Positions 37,169 to 48,343 of a stretch of 64,000 bases of DNA are shown here, one piece after another. Numbering within the stretch: the first letter of the stretch is position 1; each line of letters opens with the position of its first letter. Source of the stretch: Kaustia mangrovi (GTDB taxonomy: Bacteria; Pseudomonadota; Alphaproteobacteria; Rhizobiales; Im1); the NCBI RefSeq assembly GCF_015482775.1, contig NZ_CP058214.1, positions 1,302,001 through 1,366,000 on the forward strand. The letters run 5' to 3'. A model generated the notes under the pieces. The model searched no databases. It was not told the DNA's origin and saw only the letters and a list, made by a program, of their open reading frames with translations. Made by a program: the position numbers and the translations under genes.

Positions 37169-40100
37169 TCAGTAGTCCCATTCCACGCCGATGCCGACCT
37201 TGCTCGAGCCGTCCGAGCCGACCTCGCCGCGGGCCTTGATGGTCCGGGTGAGGTTCAGGTCGATGACGGCGCGGCTGGAGCCGGCGGTCGTGCCCTGCTG
37301 CACGCCGACATAGAGATTGTCGTCGATATAGCGGCCCGCGGAGACGGCGGCTCCGCCCTCTTCCGTCGAGGTCACGTCGAGCACGTCGACGCCGAGCTCC
37401 TTGCGCACATTGTCGAGCACGCCCGGCCCGGAGCCGCCGACACCGCCGAGACGGGCCGCCTCCGCGCCGAGCTGGGCGATCTGGAAGGCGGAGAGCTGGT
37501 CGACCGGCCTGTCGAAGAGCAGGCGCGCCAGCACCTCGTCCTGCGGCAGGCTGGGCGAGGATTCGAAGCGGAACCGCGGGTTGGCGGCACCGCCCGTGAC
37601 GAAGACGGTGATCGTCGCGCTGGAGGTCGTCGTCTGCGCCTCGAAATCGAGGATCGGATCGAACGACCCATCGAAGTCGACCAGCCCGCGCGAGAAGGTC
37701 AGGCGCCGCCCGAGCAGCGCCAGCGTACCGTCGCGCATCCGGAACCCGCCATCGACGACCGGGTCCGATGCCGGTCCCTTCATGGTCAGCGCGCCGCCCA
37801 TGACCACGTCGAGCCCGCGCCCGCGGATGAAGACCCGGTTGCCGGCATCGACGGTGAGATCGAGCATCACCTGGAGCGGCTCGCCGCCCTCCTCGTCGTC
37901 GCCCCTGAGCTCCTTGTCCTGCGCGCGCACGGCCTCTGGCGCGTTGCGATGCTTCACGTCGAGCGTCGCTATGCTGGCGGGCAACCCGTCGGGAATGCTG
38001 ATGAGCGTGCGCCCGAGCGTGATGCGCCCGGCGATCTCGGGCCGCGAGGCGAGCGGCCCCGTTACCGTCAGATCCGTGTCGAACGAGCCGTCGACGAGAT
38101 TGTTGTTGGTCTTCAGGCGCACGTCGCGGCCGGTGATCTTGAGGTCGGCGGGAATGCCGTCTGCGGGGTCGAGCCCGACGGTGCCGGACACGGTGAGCTG
38201 GCCGTTGCCCTCCGTCTCCGCGGTAATGTGGTCGATGGCCAGCGCCCTCCTGGTGACGTTGGCGCTCATCCTGAGATTCTGCAGATCCGTCCCGGACTGG
38301 GGATCGCGGATCCGGCCGCCGCCGGACGACAACTGCCCGGAGATATCGGGATCGGCCATGGCGCCCGCGACCTTGAGATCGATATCGAGCCCGCCCTCGA
38401 AGGTCGAACCGCGCGCGGCCATGACGCCATTGGCGAGCGAGAGCGGCAGCGTTCCGCGCACCGCGATATCGAGCGCGCCGTCCGGGTCCATGGGCACCGA
38501 GCCGGTGACGTTGAGCGACATGTCCGGAATGCCGGTGACGCCCACATCGACACCCACGCGGTCCTTCTGCGTCTCGCCCTTCGCGGAGATCGCCATGGCC
38601 GGAACGCCGGCATCGCGCATGGCCGCCACCGACGCGCCCGTCCAGTCGAGCGCATAGGCGATCTGCGGCGCGGACGCCGCGCCCTTGACACTCACCGTGC
38701 CGGACATGGTGCCGGCGGGGTCGAGCCCTTCGGCGAAAGCGCCGGCCAGTGCCATGGGCAGCCGGTCGATCCGCGCGGAAAGGTCGAGCGACTCGCCGGC
38801 CGAGCCCTCCACCGCGATCCGCCCGTCGCCCGCCGCCACCACCGTGCGCGACAGCCGGACCGTGCCGCCATCGACGACGATGCGGGACGGCTCGGCGAGC
38901 GTCGCCACAATCCCGCGCGTCGCGGCCCGCATGCGCTCCAGATCGACGGTCACGACGGACTGCGCCACGCCGATCCGCCCGGCGGCGGAAATATCGGCGT
39001 CGGAGACCGTGCCGTCGACGCCAACGCGCGTCGCCCCGCTGTCGGCCTCCGCCGTCACGGCGAGCTTCGGAATGACGAGGCCACCCGCATCGATATCCGC
39101 GAGATCGACCCGACCGTTCGCCACGGGTGCCGCGAGCGCATTGTCGACCCGCGCGTCGATGACCGCCTCGCCGACCGTCGTCGTGCCGGCCCGCACGGCA
39201 TTCGCCTTGCCGGAGACGACGAGGCGCTGGCTGCCGTCGGCGACCTTGCTGAGGGTCGCCTCCAGATCGAGCGCGCCGGCGAGATCCTGCCCGGCAATAG
39301 CCTCGAAGGTGGACAGATCGGGCACGGCGAGCACGAGATTTCCGCCCATCTCTCCGTCGCTCGCCCGCGATGCCGCGCCGGAGACATGGGCCGCCGCATA
39401 GGTGAGGTCGAGCCCGCGCACGCCGAATGAGCCGTCCTTGGCGAAACTGATATGCCCCTTGCCGTCCAGCGCCTCGCCGGCGAAGCGCGCGGCAATGCTG
39501 AGCGGGCCCTCCATGGCCGACAGCGACCCCTCGCCGGTGAAGCGGACGGCCGGTTCCTCCACGCTCTGCCCGTTGATCTCCACGCGCTCGCCCGTCACCG
39601 ACAGGGTCAGGCCGGCCTCGTCGCTCGTCCCCTCGATCCCGACCTCGAGATCGACCGCGCCGGCCAGCGACGGGCTCACCTTGGACAGGTCGCTCAGCGT
39701 GCCCGTCGCGGCGAGGTCCGCCGTCGCATCGTCGATCGCGCCGTTGATCCGGACGGTCATGGATGGCGCGGTGAGATCGAAATCGTCGAAACTGATATCG
39801 GTGTCGGCCGTGCGGGCGACGCCGCCGGTGAGCGTCACCTCCCCGGCCAGCAGGCCGTCCACGGCCTCGGTGCCGGTGGCGACATTGTCCGCGCGCCCGT
39901 CGAGATTAAGGGAGAAGGCCGATCCGTCGAGCGCGGCGCGCCCGGTCCCGCTCAGGGTCACCGCTCCGGACAGGGGCTGGCCGGCAAGGCCGGAAAACGC
40001 CTTCAGATCCTTGCTCTCCAGCGCCACCGTGCCGTCGACACCATCCGGTGTCACGGTGCCGGTGAAGCTCGCCGTCGCCGTGCCGGCATCGAGCTGCAGG

Positions 40101-41485
40101 TCCTCAAGCTCCGCACCGCCGTCGACCGTGCGCACCATGCCGGACAGGAAGATGTCCGAGCCCACCGCCTGCGCGAAGGCCGGGTCGCTCGCCGCAATAC
40201 CGTTCACACGGACCGCGAGCGAGAGGTCCGAGGCGAGCTGGGCGGGAAAACCCGCACCGGTCTCGCGCTCGCCCGTCGCCCGGACCTCGATGCTCTCCAC
40301 CTCCCCCTGCGCTGCGGCGACATCGGACAGCGTCACGCGGTAGTCGACGCGGTCCGGCGCATCGCCCTGCCCGATCATCGCCGTGATCTGGCCCGCGCCG
40401 ACGCGAATCGGCTCGCCGCCCGGAACGGGAAGCTCCACCGGCGCATCCGTTCCGCCGATCAGGAACAGGTTGGCATTGAGCGTCCGGATCTCGCCGGACA
40501 GGGTCGCAACGCCGGAGAACAGTCCGGCCACCGTCTCGCCGGTAAAGCTCGTGTCGCGAAGCGTCACCGTGTCGTCGTCGCCGATCAGCGCTTCGGCCTC
40601 GATCACGCTGTTGCCGCCGAACAGCGGTGCGGCGTCTTCCGGCATGAGCACATCGAGGCGCGACTCCAGATGCGCGGTCAGCCGGCGCCCCCCTTCTGCG
40701 CGGGCAATCCGCGCATTGCCGCTGGCGAGCGACACGTCCCCCGCCTCCACGGCGAGCGTGGCGTTCCAGTCATCGAGCGTGCCGTCGCCATCCACCCGGG
40801 CACGCATTTCCGGAGATCCGGCAAGGCCGAGCGCGCCCGCGATCAGCCCGCCCTGCGGCTCGCTCGCATCGAGCTTCACGGTCAGGTCGCCACCCTCCGG
40901 GCGATAGGCGAAACGGCCCGCGACCTTGCCGCCCGCGCCGTCGAGGCGGTTGATGTCCACCTCGCCGCTGAGCCCGTCGGCGGGGCTTGCCAGCGTCGCG
41001 CTCGCGGTCAGGTCGAGCCTCGCCGCCGTGCCGACGACGGGCTCGCCGAGATCGAGCTCGGCGATATGGGCCCTGCCGAGCACGACCTTGACCGGCAGGC
41101 CGGTACCGCCGCCGGAGCTGTCCGCCGGAGCCTCCCCGCCGCTCGCGGGCGTGCGCGCCACCGCGACGCGCTCGACATCCACGAGGTCGACGGCGAGCGT
41201 GCCGCCGAGAAGCGCGCTCGGCCGCCAGTCCACGGTCGTCCGGCCGACCGTCAGCCATTCGCCCTCGCCATCGCCGACGGCGACGCCGGCGACCTCGAAG
41301 CGCGACAGGAGATTGCCGCTGACCCTGCCGACCTTGAGGGAAAGGTCCGGCCCCGACGCCGCACCCTCGATCACGCGCACGAGCATGTCGCGGCCCGGCT
41401 GGGTCGCGACAAGGCCGGCGACGGCCCCGGTGAACAGCACGAGAAGCACGCCGAGCGCGATCAGGATCTTCGCGAGGAGTCTCAT
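37169..41485 (-). CDS. tamB: Translocation and assembly module protein TamB
   Basis: TamB is an inner-membrane-anchored periplasm-spanning protein of the AsmA/bridge-like group that works with TamA in outer-membrane biogenesis or lipid transport. The 1438 residues start with one anchor helix (ILIALGVLLVLFTGAVAGLV), then long beta-rich repetitive sequence, and end with the DUF490 domain (DEVLARLLFDRPVDQLSAFQ, LDNVRKELGVDVLDVTS, KARGEVGSDGSSKVGIGVEW). The final Tyr and barrel-like end are typical. Its ATG abuts the tamA stop with no gap. Confidence 0.94.
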   Translation of the reverse strand: MRLLAKILIALGVLLVLFTGAVAGLVATQPGRDMLVRVIEGAASGPDLSLKVGRVSGNLLSRFEVAGVAVGDGEGEWLTVGRTTVDWRPSALLGGTLAVDLVDVERVAVARTPASGGEAPADSSGGGTGLPVKVVLGRAHIAELDLGEPVVGTAARLDLTASATLASPADGLSGEVDINRLDGAGGKVAGRFAYRPEGGDLTVKLDASEPQGGLIAGALGLAGSPEMRARVDGDGTLDDWNATLAVEAGDVSLASGNARIARAEGGRRLTAHLESRLDVLMPEDAAPLFGGNSVIEAEALIGDDDTVTLRDTSFTGETVAGLFSGVATLSGEIRTLNANLFLIGGTDAPVELPVPGGEPIRVGAGQITAMIGQGDAPDRVDYRVTLSDVAAAQGEVESIEVRATGERETGAGFPAQLASDLSLAVRVNGIAASDPAFAQAVGSDIFLSGMVRTVDGGAELEDLQLDAGTATASFTGTVTPDGVDGTVALESKDLKAFSGLAGQPLSGAVTLSGTGRAALDGSAFSLNLDGRADNVATGTEAVDGLLAGEVTLTGGVARTADTDISFDDFDLTAPSMTVRINGAIDDATADLAATGTLSDLSKVSPSLAGAVDLEVGIEGTSDEAGLTLSVTGERVEINGQSVEEPAVRFTGEGSLSAMEGPLSIAARFAGEALDGKGHISFAKDGSFGVRGLDLTYAAAHVSGAASRASDGEMGGNLVLAVPDLSTFEAIAGQDLAGALDLEATLSKVADGSQRLVVSGKANAVRAGTTTVGEAVIDARVDNALAAPVANGRVDLADIDAGGLVIPKLAVTAEADSGATRVGVDGTVSDADISAAGRIGVAQSVVTVDLERMRAATRGIVATLAEPSRIVVDGGTVRLSRTVVAAGDGRIAVEGSAGESLDLSARIDRLPMALAGAFAEGLDPAGTMSGTVSVKGAASAPQIAYALDWTGASVAAMRDAGVPAMAISAKGETQKDRVGVDVGVTGIPDMSLNVTGSVPMDPDGALDIAVRGTLPLSLANGVMAARGSTFEGGLDIDLKVAGAMADPDISGQLSSGGGRIRDPQSGTDLQNLRMSANVTRRALAIDHITAETEGNGQLTVSGTVGLDPADGIPADLKITGRDVRLKTNNNLVDGSFDTDLTVTGPLASRPEIAGRITLGRTLISIPDGLPASIATLDVKHRNAPEAVRAQDKELRGDDEEGGEPLQVMLDLTVDAGNRVFIRGRGLDVVMGGALTMKGPASDPVVDGGFRMRDGTLALLGRRLTFSRGLVDFDGSFDPILDFEAQTTTSSATITVFVTGGAANPRFRFESSPSLPQDEVLARLLFDRPVDQLSAFQIAQLGAEAARLGGVGGSGPGVLDNVRKELGVDVLDVTSTEEGGAAVSAGRYIDDNLYVGVQQGTTAGSSRAVIDLNLTRTIKARGEVGSDGSSKVGIGVEWDY

Positions 41486-43432
41486 CTAGAAAGCCTGGCC
41501 CAGTCCGACATAGAGAGCGAAATCCGGATCGTCCTTGTCCGGCGAGAGCGGAACCGCAAAATCGAGGCGGATCGGCCCGAAGGACGTATGGTAACGCAAT
41601 CCGAGCCCGACGCCGATCTTGAATACCATGTCTGAGCCCGGATAGGGGCTTTCCGACACCGCGCCGAGATCGACGAAGGGCACCAGCCCGATCGACTCCG
41701 TGATGCGCGCCCTGAACTCCGCGGAGGCCTCCAGCAGGCTGCGCCCGCCGACGACGTCGCCATCGAGCCGCGGGCCGACATTGCGATAGGCATAGCCGCG
41801 AATCGACCCGCCGCCGCCGGCGAAGAACCGCCGGTCGGGCGGCACGTTCTCGATGCTCGTTCCCGCGATGAAGCCCGCCGCCACACGCCCGGCGAGGATA
41901 TAGCGCTTCTTCTCGTCGAGGGCGAGGTAGGTCGAGGCATCGGCACGGCCGAGCACGAAGGTGTGGATGTCCTTCACGTCGAGGAACGGCACGAGCTGGA
42001 AGACCGCGCGCATGCCCTTCGTCGCGTTGAGCGGGTTGTCCCGCGTGTCGTAGGCCACGTTGGCGGGCACGCCGACGAGATTGTACCGGTGCGTGCCGAA
42101 GGCGTCCTCGGCCTTGGAGACCTGCCCCTCCACGCCGAGGCTGGCGGTGAGGTACTTGTCGAAGCGATGCGTGAGGCCGACGGCTGTGAAGATGCCGGTG
42201 CTCTTGTAGGCTTCCGGATGCTCGCGGACCGCCTTCACGCTGGCGGTGAGATCGGTGTCGGGGTCGAAAATGCCCGGCTTGGTGAACTGTGCGCCGACCT
42301 CGTATTCGAGATTCGACATCCCGCCATTGCCGAGCTGGGACACGGCCGCGTTCAGCCGCAGTTTCTCCGCCTCGCCGAACAGGTTGCGGTGGCCCCAGTA
42401 GACTTCCGCGCCGCCGCCGTCGATGCTCGACCAGTTCGCCGACGCGCCGACGAAGCGCCGCTTCTTCTCCTCCACCGACACCGTGACCGGCAGGCCGCCG
42501 GTGGCGTCGAGATGATCGCCCTCGCGGATGCGGATGGTCTCGAACACGTCGAGCTGGCTGATCCGCTCGCGGGCGCGCTTGAGCACGGCTGGCGAATAGC
42601 GCGCCCCGGGCACGATGCCCGTCTGGCGCCTCACGAAATCCGGGTCCATACGCTCGGTGCCGCGGACATCCACCCTGCCGAACACCGCCAGCGGGCCGGG
42701 ATCCACCACGAGCGTCACGTCGAGCCGCTTGTTGGGGTGGTCGGCGACAACCTCCTCCTGCGCGAGCTTGGCAAAGGGATGCCCCGCATCGCGCCAGGCA
42801 TCGACGAGGCGCTGCCCGGCGGCGATCACGGAGGTCGACCTGGCCTCGCCGCCGCGCTTGAGACCATAGTCGGCGGGCTTGTTGCCGGGCCCTTCGGGAT
42901 AGGACCGCGTCGTGCGGATATCGATCCGGCCGAAGCGGAACACAGGGCCGGCATCGATCTTCACCGCGACCCGGGCGGTCTTGCGCCCGCCACCATTGGG
43001 AATCGCCCGGATATCCTGGAGGCGCTGACCATTGATCGAGATCGCGACGGTGCCCCCGTAGCGGGCATTCTCGTAGAGCGCCGCGACGAGGCGGGCGCGG
43101 TCGGACATGGCGCGCGAGACGAGCGCCGCCATGTCGGGCGGCACCTCATCCTTCATCGTGTGGAGAATGGAGGCCGCCTGCAGCGTGTCCTTGAGGTCGG
43201 AGTCGAGCGGCGTCACGTCGAAGCGCAGCGTATAGGAAACCGCATCCGGCGGCAGCTCCTTGGGCTCCTCCTCCCCGAACAGCCGGATGCCGAAGATCTC
43301 CAGCGCCGCAGCCTGCGGAGCGAAGGTCGCGACAAGCAGGACGACGGCCAGAGCCCGGACGCATATGGTTGCCGTCTCTCTCAGTGTCTGCCCCTTCTTC
43401 CCCGACGCCGCACAACCTGCGAACCGAACCAT
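41486..43432 (-). CDS. tamA: Autotransporter assembly factor TamA (Omp85 family)
   Basis: The 648-residue Omp85 protein has a signal sequence (ALAVVLLVATFAPQAAA), POTRA-type domains (about residues 150-320; FGRVDVRGTERMDPDFVRRQTG) and a C-terminal 16-strand barrel. Conserved are FFAGGGGSIRGYAYRNVGP (the RGY loop-6 motif) and the closing GPIRLDFAVPLSPDKDD and GLGQAF with a terminal Phe. Upstream is a 399-bp gap shared with the divergent RND adaptor gene. Confidence 0.94.
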   Translation of the reverse strand: MVRFAGCAASGKKGQTLRETATICVRALAVVLLVATFAPQAAALEIFGIRLFGEEEPKELPPDAVSYTLRFDVTPLDSDLKDTLQAASILHTMKDEVPPDMAALVSRAMSDRARLVAALYENARYGGTVAISINGQRLQDIRAIPNGGGRKTARVAVKIDAGPVFRFGRIDIRTTRSYPEGPGNKPADYGLKRGGEARSTSVIAAGQRLVDAWRDAGHPFAKLAQEEVVADHPNKRLDVTLVVDPGPLAVFGRVDVRGTERMDPDFVRRQTGIVPGARYSPAVLKRARERISQLDVFETIRIREGDHLDATGGLPVTVSVEEKKRRFVGASANWSSIDGGGAEVYWGHRNLFGEAEKLRLNAAVSQLGNGGMSNLEYEVGAQFTKPGIFDPDTDLTASVKAVREHPEAYKSTGIFTAVGLTHRFDKYLTASLGVEGQVSKAEDAFGTHRYNLVGVPANVAYDTRDNPLNATKGMRAVFQLVPFLDVKDIHTFVLGRADASTYLALDEKKRYILAGRVAAGFIAGTSIENVPPDRRFFAGGGGSIRGYAYRNVGPRLDGDVVGGRSLLEASAEFRARITESIGLVPFVDLGAVSESPYPGSDMVFKIGVGLGLRYHTSFGPIRLDFAVPLSPDKDDPDFALYVGLGQAF

Positions 43433-43831
43433 ACAACTCCGCTCGCGTCAGCCAACCCTTAGCCGACACGGCGGAAACCTCGCAAGATACCCGAAATGCC
43501 CTGTACGGACAGCGGAAAACCGGTCCGGAACGGACGGCGTCCCCCTGCAACCCGGGCGCGCGCCCCCCCAACCGGTCGCTTCCTATCATGCACCAACGTT
43601 CAGCATACGTCATCTTAGCAGTTCAAATTCCAGGCAATCGTGGTTTACACTCCGTTCTATCTGGGCCCCGTATGGCGCGCGATTCCAAATGGCCGCCGCC
43701 AGCCTTTCGGCAGACACGCCGAGCCGGGGGAAATTTAAGGGGCTTGTCTTCGGCAACTGGCGCAGGGCATGTTGGCCGCCCAACGCTATCCTGCACATAT
43801 TTGCCGAAACCGTATCCATGGAGGGGGGGAC
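43433..43831. other. Divergent intergenic region tamA / RND adaptor
   Basis: A 399-bp region between divergent tamA and the efflux adaptor gene. I find no gene, and no strong palindrome or regulator site. The middle (about 43600-43740) is less GC-rich and probably holds the promoters. Confidence 0.4.
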
Positions 43832-45025
43832 TTGACGGGACCTTCAGCATTCTGCCGCAGCGTGGCCGGCTTTGCCATTGCAGCGAGCCTGTCCATCGGG
43901 CTGGCGCCAATGGCTGCCGCACAAGGCTCGGGCGACAAGTCCGCATCCGCGCCCGCCGTCGTCGTCGCGCCGGTAACCACGCAGGACGTGACCCGGTCCG
44001 CCGAATTCGTCGGTCGTATCGAGGCCATACAACAGGTCGACATCCGCGCCCGGGTCGAAGGCTTCCTCGACAAGGTCGAGTTCGTCGAGGGTTCCACGGT
44101 CAAGCAGGACACTCCGCTCTATCTCATCGAGCAGGACACCTACCAGGCCCAGGTGGACACCGCCAAGGCGACCATCGCATCGGCCAAGGCCCAGCTCGCC
44201 AGCGCCGAGGCCGCGCGCAAGAACGCGTCGCTGGAGCTCGAGCGGCGCAAGGAGCTGCTCCAGTCCGGCACCGTCTCCCAGGCCACCGTCGACGATTTCC
44301 AGGCCAAGTACGACGAGGCCCAGGCGAGCGTGGAGCAGGCCCAGGCGGCCATCGAGCAGGGCCAGGCCCAGCTCAAGACCGCCAATATCAACCTGTCCTA
44401 CACCAAGATCGCCTCGCCCATCACCGGCCGCATCGGCAAGACCAACCTCACGGTCGGCAATCTCGTCGGTCCCTCGACCGGGGCGCTCGCCACGGTCGTG
44501 CAGATGAACCCGATCCGCGTGGTCTTCTCCATCGCGGAGACGGACTACCTGAAGGTTCTGGACGCCAACAAGAAGGCCTCCGCGGACGAGATCAAGAAGG
44601 CGCTGACCGTCAAGCTGAAGCTCGCCGACGGCTCCACCTACGAACACGACGGCAAGATCAGCTTCATCAACAATACGGTCGACCAGCAGACCGGCACGGT
44701 CGCCGTGAGGGCCAATTTCGCAAATCCCAGGCAACTCCTCGTGCCGGGCCAGTTCGTGAATGTCGACATCCAGGTCGGCGAGCCGCAGAAGCTGCCGGTC
44801 GTGCCCGCCTCCGCGGTCCAGCAGGACCGTCAGGGCGCCTATGTCTTCGTCCTCGACAAGGACGACAAGGTGCAGGAGCGGCGTATCGAGACGGCCAAGA
44901 AGATGGCCAGCGGCTGGGCCGTGTCGAAGGGCGTCGAGAATGGCGAGCTGATCGTGGTGAGCGGCATCCAGAAGATCAAGCCCGGCATCAAGGTCGCCCC
45001 GACGAAGCAGAGCTCGGGAGGCTGA
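43832..45025 (+). CDS. RND efflux periplasmic adaptor (AcrA/MexA family)
   Basis: The 397-residue membrane-fusion protein links an RND pump to an outer-membrane channel. It has a signal peptide (GFAIAASLSIGLAPMAAA), a lipoyl domain (FVGRIEAIQQVDIRARVEGF), a coiled-coil hairpin (about 100-170, AKATIASAKAQLASAEAARK) and ITGRIGKTNLTVGNLV. The start is read as TTG at 43832 because a strong GGAGGGGGG lies just before it and the signal peptide then has normal length. The pump gene follows 4 bp later. No TolC-type gene or local regulator is present. Confidence 0.92.
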   Translation: MTGPSAFCRSVAGFAIAASLSIGLAPMAAAQGSGDKSASAPAVVVAPVTTQDVTRSAEFVGRIEAIQQVDIRARVEGFLDKVEFVEGSTVKQDTPLYLIEQDTYQAQVDTAKATIASAKAQLASAEAARKNASLELERRKELLQSGTVSQATVDDFQAKYDEAQASVEQAQAAIEQGQAQLKTANINLSYTKIASPITGRIGKTNLTVGNLVGPSTGALATVVQMNPIRVVFSIAETDYLKVLDANKKASADEIKKALTVKLKLADGSTYEHDGKISFINNTVDQQTGTVAVRANFANPRQLLVPGQFVNVDIQVGEPQKLPVVPASAVQQDRQGAYVFVLDKDDKVQERRIETAKKMASGWAVSKGVENGELIVVSGIQKIKPGIKVAPTKQSSGG

Positions 45026-45029
45026 GCCC

Positions 45030-48000
45030 ATGATTTCCGGCGTCTTCATCGACCGCCCGCGCCTTGCGCTCGTCATCGCCATCATCACCGCGCTCGCCGG
45101 CTCCCTGGCGATGCTCAACATTCCCGTCGCGCAATATCCCGACATCACGCCGCCCGTGGTGCAGATCCAGGCCGCCTATCCGGGCGCGGATGCGGAGACC
45201 GTGGCCGAAACCGTCGCAGCCCCCATCGAGGAGCAGGTCAACGGCGTCGACGACATGATCTACATGGCATCGACCTCGGCCTCCGACGGCAGCTACACGC
45301 TGAGCGTGAGCTTCGAGATCGGCACCGACGCCGACATCGCCCAGGTCAATGTGCAGAACCGCCTGGCCCTGGCGACCCCGCTCCTGCCGGAGACCGTCAC
45401 GCGGCTCGGCGTGTCGGTCAGCAAACAGTCCCCGGGCTTCCTGCAGATCGTCACCATCTTCTCGCCGTCGAAATCCTATGACGAGCTGTTCCTGTCGAAC
45501 TTCACCTCGATCAATGTGCGCGATGCCATCGCCCGCGTGAACGGCGTCGGCAGCGCGACGATTCTCGGCGAGCGCGACTATTCCATGCGGGTCTGGCTCA
45601 ACCCCAACCGCATGGCATCGCTCGGCATCTCGCCGCAGGACATCAACAAGGCCATCCAGTCGCAGAACGTCCAGGCCGCCGTCGGCCAGATCGGCGCGCC
45701 GCCGATCTCCGACCAGCAGGCGCTGCAATACAACATCACCGCACTCGGGCTCCTGAAGACGCCGAAGGAGTTCGGCAACATCATCGTGCGCACGAACGAG
45801 GAAGGCGGGATCGTGCGCGTCCGCGACGTCGCACGGGTGGAGCTCGGCTCGAAGTCCTACAACGCGGTCAGCAAGCTCAACCGCAATCCGGCCACGACGC
45901 TCGCGATCTACCAGGCGCCGGGCGCCAACGCCCTGGCCGTGGCGGAGAACGTGCGCGCGGAGATGGAACGCCTCAAGTCGCGGTTTCCCGGCGACGTCAC
46001 CTACGAGGTCGTCTACGATTCCACCGCCTTCGTGACCGCCACCATCGACGAGATCATGTACACGCTGGCGCTGACCGGCGTGATCGTGCTGCTGGTGGTC
46101 TACATCTTCCTGCAGGACTGGCGCGCCACGCTCATCCCGGCGCTCACCATCCCGGTCTCGCTGATCGGCACCTTCGCCGTCCTGCTGGCTCTGGGCTATT
46201 CGGCGAACACCGTCACGCTGTTCGCGCTCATCCTGGCGATCGGCCTCGTCGTGGACGACGCCATCGTGGTGACCGAGAACGTCCAGCGCATCATGGAGGA
46301 GAATCCGGGCACCACGCCGAAGGAGGCCTCGCGGCAGGCCATGATGCAGGTGACCGGCCCGATCGTCGCCACGACCTTGGTGCTGATCGCCGTCTTCGCG
46401 CCGGTCGCGTTCCTGCCCGGCATCACCGGTCAGCTCTACCGCCAGTTCGCGGTGACGATCACGGCGGCGGTGGTGCTGTCCTCCATCAACGCGCTGACCC
46501 TGAGCCCGGCCCTGTGCGGAACGCTGCTGCGGCCGCCCTCGGGCGAGCGGCGCGGACCGTTCCACTGGTTCAATCTGGGGCTCGACAAGACGCGCAACGG
46601 CTATGTCCGCATCGTGGGGGTCATCGCACGGCGTGCCATCGTCGCCGGCCTCATCGCGCTCGCTGCCGGCGGGGCCGCGGGCTGGCTGTTCCAGAACACG
46701 CCGACCGGCTTCCTCCCGACGGAGGATCAGGGCGCGCTGTTCGTCAATGTCCAGCTTCCCGACGCCGCCTCCCTGCCGCGCACGGAGACGGTCATGGAGC
46801 AGGTCTCCAAGATCGCCTCGGAGACGCCGGGCGTGGCCAATGTCGTCACGGTTGCCGGCTACAGCCTGCTGTCGGGGCGATGAACACCAATAGCGGGCTT
46901 GCCATCGTGGTGTTCAAGCCGTGGAGCGAGCGCACCACGCCACAGACGAGCCTCAAGGGCATCTACAGCCATCTGTCGGAGATCTACAAGGGCATCGCGG
47001 AGGCGGATATCGTCTCCTTCCCGCCGCCGGCCATCTCCGGCATCGGCGCCACGGGCGGCTTCGACCTTCGTCTCCAGGCGCTGTCCGGCCAGTCGCCGGA
47101 GGAGCTTGCCGCCACCATGCGCTCCTTCGTGGTCGCGGCCAACGAGGACCCCAGGATCGGATCGGCCTATTCGACCTATTCCGCCTCCGTGCCGCGGCTC
47201 TATCTCGATGTGAACCGGGTGAAGGCGGAAAGCCTGAATGTGCCGATCTCCGACCTGTTCACCACGCTCCAGGCCCAGCTCGGCTCGCTCTTCGTCAACA
47301 ATTTCAATATCTACGGACGCACCTATCAGGTGAACCTCGAGGCCGACGAGCAGTTTCGCGGCGGGACGCAGGACATCCTGAACCTCCATGTCCGCAACAC
47401 ACAGGGCAACATGGTTCCGGTGCGCACGCTTGCCACGGTCAACACGACCTTCGGGCCGAGCCAGCTCAACCGCTACAACCAGTTCACGGCAGCCACGATC
47501 AACGGCAGCCCGGCGGCGGGCCACTCCTCCGGCGAGGCCATGGCCGCGCTGGCCGAGGCAGCCGCGAAGGACCTGCCGGACGGCTACAGCTACGCATGGT
47601 CGGGGCTCTCCTATCAGGAGGCCACCGCGTCGGGGCAGGTCGTGGTCATCTTCGCGCTGGCGCTCATTTTCGGCTACCTGTTCCTTGTCGGCCAGTATGA
47701 GAGCTGGGCGGCGCCGCTCGCCGTGATCTCCTCGGTCACCATCGCGATCCTCGGCGCCATTTCCGCCATCGCGGCGGTCGGGCTCGCCAACAATGTCTAT
47801 TGCCAGATCGGCCTCGTGCTGCTGATCGGACTGGCGGCGAAGAACGCCATCCTGATCGTGGAGTTCGCCAAGGAGCAGCGGGAGGCCGGCAAGGGCATCG
47901 TCGAGGCCGCGATGGAGGGCGCGCATATGCGCTTCCGCGCCGTTCTGATGACGGCCATCGCCTTCATTCTCGGCGTCGTGCCGCTGGTGACGGCGACGGG

Positions 48001-48190
48001 CGCGGGCGCGGCGAGCCGGGTCTCCATCGGCGTCACCGTGCTGAGCGGCATGACGGCGGCCACCCTGTTCGGCATCCTCGTCATTCCGGGCCTCTACGTG
48101 CTGTTCCAGTGGCTCGGCGAGAAGATCGGCGGCGCCGGCGGCCCCGCAAAGCCGGCAGGCGAGGAGGCCACGGCCTCCGCCGGGGAATAG
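45030..48190 (+). pseudogene. RND multidrug efflux pump (AcrB/HAE1 family), frameshifted
   Basis: The first part (to about 46880) and the second (from about 46876 to 48190) are in different frames, joining within TCGGGGCGATG. One added G gives [18 protein letters not shown], the normal AcrB sequence, and a 1053-residue protein of typical length. It has the paired acidic residues in [19 protein letters not shown] (TM4), the porter domain, and the C-terminal [14 protein letters not shown]. If intact, it pumps toxic hydrophobic compounds with the preceding adaptor. Strong conservation on both sides argues against a long-dead gene. Confidence 0.85.
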
Positions 48191-48318
48191 CGCAAGCAAG
48201 ACACAAATCCTGCAGCCGCCGCATCCGGTTCCCTTCCCGGGGACCGGGTGCGCGCGTGCGCTCCCATGATGGGCCGCACACAAGTGCGCGTGGCCGGAGA
48301 GACCAGTTCTGTCTTGAC

Positions 48319-48342
48319 TGTTACCACGGTACACTGATAACA
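48319..48342. promoter_or_regulatory. Inverted repeat before the 82-residue protein gene
   Basis: TGTTACCA (48319-48326) and TGATAACA (48335-48342) match at seven of eight positions around an 8-bp centre, ending directly before the ATG at 48344. TTGACT (48314-48319) could be a -35 box overlapping the left arm. This would suit a repressor site, perhaps for the small protein itself. Confidence 0.35.
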
Positions 48343-48343
48343 A

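Noticed and set aside
35948-39430. Very long plus-strand open frame covering part of livF, the M19 gene and tamB
   Set aside because: It runs through well-supported genes in another frame or strand and has shadow composition typical of GC-rich DNA.
46870-46890. Programmed ribosomal frameshift in the RND pump gene
   Set aside because: No slippery heptamer with a suitable downstream structure is evident, RND pumps are not known to use frameshifting, and similar breaks occur in three unrelated genes.
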